Positions 33,215-41,081 of a stretch of DNA of 64,000 nucleotides are shown piece after piece. A program made the position numbers and the translations under genes. The stretch is from the NCBI GenBank assembly GCA_033813635.1, contig JAPXRI010000002.1, forward strand, positions 1 through 64,000. The letters run 5' to 3'. The notes beneath the pieces were generated by a model. It had not been told where the DNA came from. It did not search any database and was given only the letters and a program-made list of their open reading frames with translations. The stretch's first letter is position 1. The number at the start of each line of letters is the position of its first letter. Origin of the DNA: JAPXRI01 sp033813635 (GTDB lineage: Bacteria > Bacillota > Clostridia > Oscillospirales > QAMX01).

Positions 33215-34845
33215 TAGCGGTTTTTCCTCCTGCGCCAGACCACCAGACCCGCCACGAGCGCGGCCGCCGGCACGATGCAGAGCAGAACCAGGGTGACAGA
33301 CAGTTCGTTGCCGACGATGTTGAGCTCGGGATCGACGTATTTCTTGCTGGAGATGCTGACCGTTTTATTGGACGGGTTGAACTTGGCAAGAATGTTTGTG
33401 AAGAATCTCTGGTTGCCGTAGCTCTCGGTGCTCAAGAGGTTCTGATTGTAAAGGTACGGTGAGGAGATGAACAGCACGTTCGCGTAGTAGTATTCGTTGT
33501 TGATTATCGTGTACTTGGACGACAGTATCGCGGTGGAGAACGGGCCGGTGGTGTCTCCGTCCTCCTTCTCGTAGGAGGCCACGGGGCCGCCGGCGAGGGA
33601 TTTGGAGTACGCCACGGAGGAGGTGTTCAAAAGATCGGTGACGGTGATAAGCGAGCTCTTAACCGAGGTGGGGTGCATCTCGCGGGAGGAGGGCATTACC
33701 ACGTAGTTGTTGGTGTTAAGGCCTTCCACGAGTCTGTCCGCGGTGTTCGTGGGCACGGAGACTATGTTGGTGTAGTTGCCCAGCACCCGGTAGGAGCTGT
33801 CGCAGACCATCGAGTACTCGTAGGTTACGCCCCACTCCTTGAAGTACTGCTCAAGGTTGGCGAGCTTGGGCACCTCGGCGCCATAGAAGAAGATCATGTT
33901 CTTGTATTCGTTGAGATAGGCCTCAATCTTCTCCACCTCGGCCTCGGTGTAGTCCGTGGAAGGGCAGTTGAGCACCAGCAGGCTCACCCCGTCCGGGATC
34001 TCGCCGGTCTGGAGGTTAACGTAGAGCACGTTGTAGCTGGCGTCGGCGAGCTGGTTGCCGAGCTCCTCGAGGGCCAGCTCCCCGTGCCCGTAGAGGATCG
34101 CGGCGGTGGGCTTGTCCGCGGCGGGCAGCCCGAGGTTCAGAATCGTGGTGGTCAGCACCCGCTCGATCGAGGTGCCGACGGCGTTATCCTTGTTGGCGTC
34201 GTACCAGTAGTAGAGATCGCTCTGGGGGATAGCCTTGAAATCCTCGCCCTTCGAGACCACGACGGTGCCCTCGGAGATGGTGACGGGGGAGTTGTATTTA
34301 TCCGCATAGGTCGGGTTCTTCAGCGGGTCGACGTAGGTGATGTTGATGTTGTCGCCGCCGTAGACCTTGTACCGGTTGAGGATCTCGGCCATCTCGTTGC
34401 CGTAGGTCAGCTCCCGGAAGTCGCTCTCGGTCATATAGACGTCGATGTCGACTCTCTCGTCAAGATCTTTGAGCACGTTTTTCGTGTCGGAGGTGATTGC
34501 GAAGCGCCTGTCGCTGGTCATGTCGAACTTGATGCCGTACCTATCGGTGATGAGGCCGATCAGCACGTTGACCAGCACCACGCAGGTGATGATCGCGATT
34601 GTGAACACGGTGACCACGGTACCGAACTTGTATTTCTGTTTTCTCAGTTTAAAATTGTAGTTTCTGACGCGCTCGGCCAGCGTCGGGGAGCGCTTTTCCT
34701 CGGCTGCGGGCTTGCGGGCAACCGCGGCGGCGGGCTTTTTGGCCTGGGCCGCACCGCGGGCGGGGACCGTCTTTTTCACGCCGCCGGAGGCAGCGGTCTT
34801 CTTCGCGGAGGAAGGGGTTTTCTTGTTCGGGGTTTGGCTGTTCAT
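33214..34845 (-). CDS. GldG-like ABC-transporter auxiliary protein
   Basis: A 543-residue membrane protein. Residues 1-60 are a Lys/Ala/Pro-rich cytoplasmic tail; one helix follows at about 80-105, then the extracytoplasmic GldG-type domain with DIDVYMTESDFREL, KPTAAILYGHGELALEELG and LNCPSTDYTEAEVEKIEAYL, and a final membrane helix near the C-terminus (LSVTLVLLCIVPAAALVAGL). This is the ABC_transp_aux family. It lies between the permease and the DUF4340 protein. The N-terminal basic tail is longer than usual. Confidence 0.82.
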   Translation of the reverse strand: MNSQTPNKKTPSSAKKTAASGGVKKTVPARGAAQAKKPAAAVARKPAAEEKRSPTLAERVRNYNFKLRKQKYKFGTVVTVFTIAIITCVVLVNVLIGLITDRYGIKFDMTSDRRFAITSDTKNVLKDLDERVDIDVYMTESDFRELTYGNEMAEILNRYKVYGGDNINITYVDPLKNPTYADKYNSPVTISEGTVVVSKGEDFKAIPQSDLYYWYDANKDNAVGTSIERVLTTTILNLGLPAADKPTAAILYGHGELALEELGNQLADASYNVLYVNLQTGEIPDGVSLLVLNCPSTDYTEAEVEKIEAYLNEYKNMIFFYGAEVPKLANLEQYFKEWGVTYEYSMVCDSSYRVLGNYTNIVSVPTNTADRLVEGLNTNNYVVMPSSREMHPTSVKSSLITVTDLLNTSSVAYSKSLAGGPVASYEKEDGDTTGPFSTAILSSKYTIINNEYYYANVLFISSPYLYNQNLLSTESYGNQRFFTNILAKFNPSNKTVSISSKKYVDPELNIVGNELSVTLVLLCIVPAAALVAGLVVWRRRKNR

Positions 34846-34862
34846 GTATTTGTCTCCTTTCC

Positions 34863-35567
34863 TCAGGCGTAACGCTTTTTATCGAGCATACGCACCGTAA
34901 GGAATACAAAAACGAATGATATGCTGATATAGTAGATGATATCCGACAGGTCGAACAGGCCGTAGGCAAAGCCCGAGTAGCGGGAGAAAATCGAGAACCA
35001 GCTGAGGATTGTCTTGACAAACGTAATCTCAATGCTGGAAGCCAGCGTGTTCATCAGGTAGAGCCCGATCAGCACGGCCCAGGTGATGATCGCGGAGACC
35101 AGCTGGTTTTCCGTCAGCGAGGAGATGAAGAGGCCTATCGAGATGAACGCGCTGGCCGCGGCGAGGATCGCCACGTAGTTGCCGAAGATCGACCAGGGCT
35201 CTGCGACGCTGTAGGCGGCGAGAATCAGGGGGATCATGAACGTTCCCAGAAGCGAGATGATGAACACGCTCATCGCGGCGAAGTATTTGCCCAGCACGAT
35301 ATCCGTCATGCGGATCGGGACGGTGAACAAAAGCTGGTCGGTCTTAAGCTTTTTTTCCTCGCTGAGCAGCCGCATCGTGAGGATCGGGGCGAGGAAGGCC
35401 AGGCCGATAAGCAGCAGGTAGAACAGGGGCTTGATGTCCGAGGAGCTGGTCTGGACGTTCTGATAATAGAAGCAGAGGTTCATGAACAGCACCATGATGC
35501 CGCTGAAAACGAAGCCGATGGGCGTGGTGTAAAACGCCCGCAGATCTCTTTTATATACTGCCAACAT
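34863..35567 (-). CDS. ABC-2 type permease (GldF-like)
   Basis: A 234-residue six-helix permease. The first segment is FYTTPIGFVFSGIMVLFMN, followed by PILTMRLLSEEKKLKTDQLL, a conserved ABC-2 loop between helices 2 and 3. It pairs with the ATPase upstream, 13 bp apart, and with the GldG-like and DUF4340 partners downstream. The transported substrate is unknown. Confidence 0.88.
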   Translation of the reverse strand: MLAVYKRDLRAFYTTPIGFVFSGIMVLFMNLCFYYQNVQTSSSDIKPLFYLLLIGLAFLAPILTMRLLSEEKKLKTDQLLFTVPIRMTDIVLGKYFAAMSVFIISLLGTFMIPLILAAYSVAEPWSIFGNYVAILAAASAFISIGLFISSLTENQLVSAIITWAVLIGLYLMNTLASSIEITFVKTILSWFSIFSRYSGFAYGLFDLSDIIYYISISFVFVFLTVRMLDKKRYA

Positions 35568-35580
35568 GCGCTTTGCTCCT

Positions 35581-36534
35581 TTACTGTTGTATATTGGACT
35601 GGTCAGAATCGGCCGTCAGCCTGATGAAGATATCCTCGAGGGACGCGTTCACAAGGTTGAACATCAGAATCGGGTAGCCGGCCTTTGCGAGGGTGTTGAA
35701 GACCAGCCTTCTGATGTCGGTCTTGTTTTTCGGCTCCAGCAGGAAGTCGCAGGTGTCGGTTTCCAGCTGGCCCTGGTAGACCACCTTTTCCATCTCCGGA
35801 ATGCGGGAGAGCAGCGGCTCCACCTTGTCCGCCGGTCCGGCGACGCGTATCTGCATCTTGCGGTCTATATCCACGTAGAGCGACAGGTTCTGGGGCGTGT
35901 CGTTTGCGATTATCTGTCCCTTGTTGATCAGAAGCACCCGCTCGCAGATCGCCTGGACCTCGGAGAGAATGTGGCTCGAGAGGATTACGGTGCGCTTTTT
36001 GCCCAGGTCCTTGATCACGTTGCGGATCTCCACGATCTGTATCGGGTCAAGGCCGACTGTGGGCTCGTCCAGAATCAGCACCTCGGGGTCGCCAATCAGC
36101 GCCTGGGCGAGGCCGACGCGCTGCTTGTAGCCCTTGGAGAGGTTCCTTATCATGCGCCTGTAGACGTCGGTGATGCCGGCGAGCTCGCAGACCTCCTCGA
36201 TGTGTTTTTTGCGCTTGGTGTTGACGCCTTTGAGGTCACAGATGAAATCGAGATATTCGTTGACGCTCATGTCCATATAGAGGGGCGGCTGCTCGGGGAG
36301 GTAGCCGATGTGCTTTTTCGCCTCAATCGGATCCTCAAGGATGTCGATCCCGTTTATTTTCGCAGTCCCCGCCGTGGCGGACAGATAACCGGTGATCACG
36401 TTCATAGCCGTGGTTTTTCCGGCGCCGTTGGGACCGAGGAACCCGACGAGCTCGCCGTCCTCAACCTTGAAGGAGATGTCGTTTACGGCTTTTTTGTCAC
36501 CGTAATATTTTACCAGATGTGTGACCTCAATCAT
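35581..36534 (-). CDS. ABC transporter ATP-binding protein (GldA-like)
   Basis: A 317-residue ATPase. Walker A GPNGAGKTTAMN, Q-loop GYLPEQPPLY, signature LSKGYKQRVGLAQAL, Walker B VLILDEPTVGLDP and H-loop ILSSH are all intact. The C-terminal ~90 residues form a regulatory domain. It heads the four-gene operon and has an extended -10 promoter at 36583-36591. Confidence 0.92.
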   Translation of the reverse strand: MIEVTHLVKYYGDKKAVNDISFKVEDGELVGFLGPNGAGKTTAMNVITGYLSATAGTAKINGIDILEDPIEAKKHIGYLPEQPPLYMDMSVNEYLDFICDLKGVNTKRKKHIEEVCELAGITDVYRRMIRNLSKGYKQRVGLAQALIGDPEVLILDEPTVGLDPIQIVEIRNVIKDLGKKRTVILSSHILSEVQAICERVLLINKGQIIANDTPQNLSLYVDIDRKMQIRVAGPADKVEPLLSRIPEMEKVVYQGQLETDTCDFLLEPKNKTDIRRLVFNTLAKAGYPILMFNLVNASLEDIFIRLTADSDQSNIQQ

Positions 36535-36582
36535 GTGAGCACTGCTTCCTTCCTTTTGATTTGAAAGTATCGCTTATTGACA

Positions 36583-36591
36583 ATTATATCA
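36583..36591 (-). promoter_or_regulatory. Extended -10 promoter of the Gld-like operon
   Basis: On the minus strand TGATATAAT occupies 36591-36583, an extended -10 element. No clear -35 is visible. GGAAGGA follows as the ribosome site for the ATPase gene. Confidence 0.55.
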
Positions 36592-36656
36592 CGCTCTATT
36601 AAGGGTATGTTACAATTCTGTAAACTAATCCGTGCGCCGGATATGCCAATATCTGT

Positions 36657-38435
36657 CTATTCGCCGTCCGTGACAGCGATATGCAGCTCCTTAAGCTGCT
36701 TTTCGTCAACAATGTCCGGAGAGCCCATCATAAGCTCGGAGGCGTTCTGCACCTTCGGGAACGCAATCGTGTCCCTGATGCTCTCGCAGCCGGCCAGCAG
36801 CATCACGAGCCTGTCGAGCCCGAACGCCATGCCGCCGTGGGGTGGCGCGCCGTATCTGAAGGCCTCGATTAAGTGCCCGAAACGCCTGGTAAGCTCCTCG
36901 TCCGAGAAGCCGAGGGCCCGGAACATACGGGCCTGGAGCTCGCTTCTGTGAATTCTGATGGAGCCGCCGCCCAGCTCAAAGCCGTTTAGCACCATGTCGT
37001 AGGCCTTGGCCCTGACGCGCGCGGGGTCGCTCTCCAGAATGTCCCAGTCCTCGTCCAGCGGCGAGGTGAACGGGTGGTGCATCGCCACGTACCTGCCGTC
37101 CTCCTCGCTGTACTCAAACATCGGGAAGTCGGTGACCCAGAGCAGGCGTATCGCGTTTTTGTCTATCACGCCCATGCGCCTGGCGCATTCGCAGCGGAGC
37201 GCGCCCAGCGAGGCGAGAACCACGTCGTTTTTGGCGTCGGCCACGATGAACACCGCGTCGTCCGGCTTCGCGCCGGTATTTTCGGCAATCTTCGTCAGCG
37301 TCTCGGGGGAGACGAACTTCGCAAAGGAGGCGTGGATCTCGCCGTCGGAAAGCTTCATCCACACAAGGCCGCCGGCCCGGTAGGTCTTTACAAAGGCGGT
37401 CAGTGCGTCGATCTCCTTGCGGGAGATCTTCCCGGCGCCGTTGTCGATTTTGATTGCCCGCACGCTGCCGCCAGAGGAGATAGCGCTTTCGAAAACTCCG
37501 AAGCCGCAGCTTTTTACCTCCGGGCTGATATCGACTATCTCATAGCCGAAGCGCAGGTCCGGCTTGTCCGAGCCGAAGCGGGCCATGGCCTCGTTGTAGG
37601 GCATGCGGAGCAGCGGGAGGGGTATCTCCTTACCCAGCACGGTCTTGTATATATGGGCGATATAGCGCTCGTTTAACGCCATCACGTCTTCCCGGTCGAC
37701 AAAGCTCATCTCCATATCCACCTGGGTGAACTCCGGCTGGCGGTCGATGCGCAAATCCTCGTCCCGCAGGCAGCGGGTGATCTGAAAATACCGGTCAAAG
37801 CCTGCAATCATCAAAAGCTGCTTGTACTGCTGGGGGGACTGGGGGAGGGCGTAAAACTTCCCCGGGTGTAACCGGCTGGGCACCAGATAGTCCCTGGCGC
37901 CCTCCGGGGTGGACTTGGTCAGCATAGGGGTCTCTATTTCGTAAAAGCCCTCGGCGTCGTAGAACCTGCGGGTCTCCATCGTCACTTGGTGGCGGAGGGC
38001 GATAACGCGCTGCATATCGGGTCTGCGCAGGTCGAGGTAGCGGTATTTTAAACGGAGCGTCTCGTTGACGTCGCTGTTTTCTATGATTTCAAACGGAGGG
38101 GTGTCGGCGCGGGAGTAGATCTCGAGACTGTCGGCGATGACCTCGATGTCGCCGGTAGCCATCTTCGGGTTTTTCGCCCCGGCCTCCCGCTCCGCCACGG
38201 TTCCGGTGACGCGCACGGTGTATTCGCCCCGGAGCGTGAACGCCAGCGCGAAGGCGTCGGCGTTTTTCTGCTCGTTGAAGACACATTGGATAATCCCGCT
38301 GCGGTCCCGAAGGGTGACGAAAATCAAAGAACCAAGGTCCCTTCTCCTGGCGACCCAGCCGCACAGGGCGACCTTTGCTCCGGCGTGCGCAAGCGTCAGC
38401 TCGCCGCAGTAATGCGTCCGCCTTTGTTCACTCAT
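36657..38435 (-). CDS. aspS: Aspartyl-tRNA synthetase
   Basis: A 592-residue bacterial-type class II synthetase. The N-terminal OB fold (VALCGWVARRRDLGSLIFV) binds the anticodon; motif 2 is YFQITRCLRDEDLRIDRQPEF with TQVDMEMSFVD following, and motif 3 is GMAFGLDRLVMLLAG. The bacterial GAD insertion lies about residues 290-420. It could be the Asp-specific or non-discriminating type. Its start overlaps the hisS stop by 4 bp, giving the usual hisS-aspS pair. Confidence 0.95.
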   Translation of the reverse strand: MSEQRRTHYCGELTLAHAGAKVALCGWVARRRDLGSLIFVTLRDRSGIIQCVFNEQKNADAFALAFTLRGEYTVRVTGTVAEREAGAKNPKMATGDIEVIADSLEIYSRADTPPFEIIENSDVNETLRLKYRYLDLRRPDMQRVIALRHQVTMETRRFYDAEGFYEIETPMLTKSTPEGARDYLVPSRLHPGKFYALPQSPQQYKQLLMIAGFDRYFQITRCLRDEDLRIDRQPEFTQVDMEMSFVDREDVMALNERYIAHIYKTVLGKEIPLPLLRMPYNEAMARFGSDKPDLRFGYEIVDISPEVKSCGFGVFESAISSGGSVRAIKIDNGAGKISRKEIDALTAFVKTYRAGGLVWMKLSDGEIHASFAKFVSPETLTKIAENTGAKPDDAVFIVADAKNDVVLASLGALRCECARRMGVIDKNAIRLLWVTDFPMFEYSEEDGRYVAMHHPFTSPLDEDWDILESDPARVRAKAYDMVLNGFELGGGSIRIHRSELQARMFRALGFSDEELTRRFGHLIEAFRYGAPPHGGMAFGLDRLVMLLAGCESIRDTIAFPKVQNASELMMGSPDIVDEKQLKELHIAVTDGE

Positions 38436-39718
38436 AAAACCATTTCCTCTCCGTTTATGCCCGGGAGCTTCGCGGCGATGTCCTCCGCGCTCAGCTCCGC
38501 AAGGGTCTCTCTGCCGCCGCGCATGCTCTTTAATACGGCGGCGTTATTCGCAAGCTCGTTCGCGCCGATTATCAGCGTCGCTTTCGCGCCCAGCTTGTCG
38601 GCGTATTTCATCTGCGCCTTCAGCGATCTTCCGGTGGTGTCCCGCTCGGCGTAGACCCCGGAGGCCCGGAGCTTAAAGCAGAGCGCCGAGACATACTCTT
38701 CGGCCTCGCCGCCGGCCATCGCCAGAAATACGTCCGGCAGGCGCCTTCCGGGGATCTCCACCCCCAGCGCGTCCATCACCATCAGCAGGCGCTCCAGCCC
38801 GCTGCCGAAGCCGAGGCCGGGAAGCTCCGGCCCGCCCAGCTCGGATACCAGCCGGTCGTACCTGCCGCCGCCGCAAACCGTCGACTGGGCGCCGATGTTG
38901 TCCGCGACGAACTCAAACACAGTCTTAGTATAGTAGTCAAGCCCGCGGACAATGCGGGTGTCTATTTTGTAGTTGACGCCCAGAGCCGTGAGCTCGGCCT
39001 TCAAGCCCTCAAAATGCGCCTTGCACTCCGGGCAGAGGTAGTCGAGGGTCTCCGGCGCGTTTTTCGCAATGCCTGCGCAGCGCTCCTCCTTGCAGTCCAG
39101 CAACCTTAACGGGTTTTTCTCAAACCGGGCGTGGCAGGTGGGGCAGAGCTCGTCCATATGACCGGAGTAGTAGGCCTTCAGCGCGGCGTGGTACTCCTTC
39201 CGGCACACTGGGCAGCCTATCGAGTTTATCGACACGCGGATGTTTTTGATGCCCAGCCGCTTTAAAAACGTGTCCGCCAGGCCGATTACCTCCGCGTCCG
39301 CGGCGGGGCTTTTGCTGCCGAAGTACTCGACGCCGAACTGGTGGTGCTCCCTCAAGCGGCCGGCCTGGGGTTTTTCGTACCGGAATACCGGCGCGATGTA
39401 GTAGACCTTGAGCGGGAGGGTCTGGGCATAGAGCCCGTTTTCCACAACGCTCCTGACCACCGACGCGGTGCCCTCCGGGCGCAGCGTAATCGAGCGGCCG
39501 CCCCGGTCCTCGAAGGTGTACATCTCCTTGGTAACGATGTCGGTGGTCTCGCCGACGCCCCGCAAAAACAGCTCGGTGTGCTCGAACGAGGGGAACCGGA
39601 TCTCGGAGAAGCCGAAATCGGACGCGGTTTTCCTCAATATGTTTTCTAGATACTGCCAGACATGGCTCTCGGACGGCAAAACGTCCTTCGTGCCCTTAGG
39701 TATGCTGATTATCGCCAA
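38432..39718 (-). CDS. hisS: Histidyl-tRNA synthetase
   Basis: A 428-residue class II synthetase. Motif 2 region FRYEKPQAGRLREHHQFGVE, histidine A motif RGLDYYTKTVFEF and the loop CGGGRYDRLVSELGG followed by LGFGSGLERLLM are typical. The C-terminal anticodon-binding domain ends the protein. Two CPxC-type pairs in the middle (CPVCRKEY, CPTCHARF) fit the zinc-binding insertion seen in some bacterial HisRS. Confidence 0.95.
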   Translation of the reverse strand: MAIISIPKGTKDVLPSESHVWQYLENILRKTASDFGFSEIRFPSFEHTELFLRGVGETTDIVTKEMYTFEDRGGRSITLRPEGTASVVRSVVENGLYAQTLPLKVYYIAPVFRYEKPQAGRLREHHQFGVEYFGSKSPAADAEVIGLADTFLKRLGIKNIRVSINSIGCPVCRKEYHAALKAYYSGHMDELCPTCHARFEKNPLRLLDCKEERCAGIAKNAPETLDYLCPECKAHFEGLKAELTALGVNYKIDTRIVRGLDYYTKTVFEFVADNIGAQSTVCGGGRYDRLVSELGGPELPGLGFGSGLERLLMVMDALGVEIPGRRLPDVFLAMAGGEAEEYVSALCFKLRASGVYAERDTTGRSLKAQMKYADKLGAKATLIIGANELANNAAVLKSMRGGRETLAELSAEDIAAKLPGINGEEMVL

Positions 39719-39746
39719 ATGAAAGCCCCTCCGTTTGCCTGATTTT

Positions 39747-40436
39747 TTAAAGGTTCCCGTCCCGGCGCCTCGCGGCCGCCTCCTCGAGAATTTTAACGGT
39801 CATGCCGGTGGCGATGCGGTCGGCCCCGGCCTCGGCGAGCGCGATCGCCTGATCGAGGGTTTTGACGCCTCCGTTTGCGGTGATCTTCAGCTTATCGCCG
39901 CAAAAGCTCTTTATTTTCACTATATCCTCCGGTGTCGCGCCGGCGGGCCCGTAGCCCGTGGACACTACTATGCCGGCCGCGCCGGCGTTTTCCGCCATCT
40001 TGCAGGCGATTTTCAAAAGCCGGTCGTTCAAAAAGCCGGGCTCAAACACCACGTGGACGGGCACGCTGCGGCGGAACGCCATCATCGCGATGGCCTTGAT
40101 GTCCTGCTCCACATATTCGAAGCGCTCCGACAAAAGCCTTCCGGTGTTCATAACCGACATCAGCTCCTTCGCGCCGTCGTCGATCGCCTTTTGCACCTCG
40201 GCGACCTTGATCGTCGTATCGCTGGAGCCGTGGGGGAAGCAGATCGCTCCGGCGACCGGTATCCCGCTGCCCTTCAACAGTTTCTCCGTATCGTCTATAT
40301 CACAGGGGCGGACGCAGACGGCCGCGAGGTTCCAGGCGGCCGCAAGGGCGCAGCCCTCCTTTAAAACCGCCGCGGTGCAGTCCGGCCTCGTCATCATATG
40401 CTGTAACGCTCCGGTAAGCTGGCTCAACGTTATCAT
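39747..40436 (-). CDS. DeoC-fold protein lacking the aldolase catalytic residues
   Basis: A 229-residue TIM-barrel protein of the DeoC/LacD family by overall layout (AAVCVRPCDI, ICFPHGSSDTTIKVAEVQKA, GAKELMSVMNTG, STGYGPAGATPEDIV, TANGGVKTLDQAI). In deoxyribose-phosphate aldolase the Schiff-base Lys is in VKTSTGF, the second Lys in VKASGGIRT and the Asp in IDMVIN. Here these positions read VVSTGY, ITANGGVKT and LMSVMN, so all three catalytic residues are replaced by Val, Thr and Met. It is therefore unlikely to be an active aldolase; the name deoC would mislead. It lies downstream of the CYTH gene, 36 bp away, and may be read from the same transcript. Confidence 0.8.
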   Translation of the reverse strand: MITLSQLTGALQHMMTRPDCTAAVLKEGCALAAAWNLAAVCVRPCDIDDTEKLLKGSGIPVAGAICFPHGSSDTTIKVAEVQKAIDDGAKELMSVMNTGRLLSERFEYVEQDIKAIAMMAFRRSVPVHVVFEPGFLNDRLLKIACKMAENAGAAGIVVSTGYGPAGATPEDIVKIKSFCGDKLKITANGGVKTLDQAIALAEAGADRIATGMTVKILEEAAARRRDGNL

Positions 40437-40472
40437 AAAAAAATTCTTCCTCCGATGTATGCAATTCGATAT

Positions 40473-41081
40473 CTATGTCAATCCCGCCGCATCGGATATC
40501 GCCCGTGCGAGCTTGGAATTATTTTCAAAAGTCAGCGAGTATTTATCCGCGAGGCGCGAGGAAATCAACTTCAGAGCGTCAATGCTCCCGCTTTTGAGCT
40601 CGGCCTCCAGCTCGGCAAAGCGTTTATTGCGGTCTCCGTTGAAAAAACCCCGGTCGAGGGCGAACTCCACCGCCGCGCCGTCGGTGCGGGCGGTAAAGCA
40701 GACCCGGGTGAAGTATATCTCGGCGATAGGGCGCAGGTCCTCTGGCCGGCCGAGGGACAGTATCCGCGAGAGGCAGTCCTTTTCCGGTAGCAGCGAAAGC
40801 CCCGAAGACAGGGAATCGCAGGGGCGCTCCCATTCCGATCTTATTTGGACGCCGCCGTCATTTGCGCCCCCGGTCTTTACCGTGACGTATCCGGCATTGT
40901 TGTCAGCGCGGAAGCGGACGGATAGGCCGTTTTTTCGGAGGGAATAATCGGGAAAATCGTAGTAGACGGAGTGCATCTCGTGGGTCTCCGGCGACGCGGA
41001 TGCGCCGTAGCACGAAAGCGCCTCATTAAAGGCCGAAAAAAGCCGGTCCTCCGCCGCAGTGAGCTTGATTTCGCGCTCCAT
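40473..41081 (-). CDS. CYTH domain triphosphate-processing protein
   Basis: A 202-residue CYTH protein. The triphosphate tunnel signature ExExK is MEREIKLT, followed by tunnel strands VYYDFPDYSLRKNGLSVRFR and YVTVKTGG and later EFALDRGFF. The family includes inorganic triphosphatases and thiamine triphosphatase; no CHAD domain is attached. The ATG abuts the stop of the P-type-ATPase-like gene (...TAGATG...), so the two are translationally coupled and likely functionally linked. Confidence 0.85.
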   Translation of the reverse strand: MEREIKLTAAEDRLFSAFNEALSCYGASASPETHEMHSVYYDFPDYSLRKNGLSVRFRADNNAGYVTVKTGGANDGGVQIRSEWERPCDSLSSGLSLLPEKDCLSRILSLGRPEDLRPIAEIYFTRVCFTARTDGAAVEFALDRGFFNGDRNKRFAELEAELKSGSIDALKLISSRLADKYSLTFENNSKLARAISDAAGLT

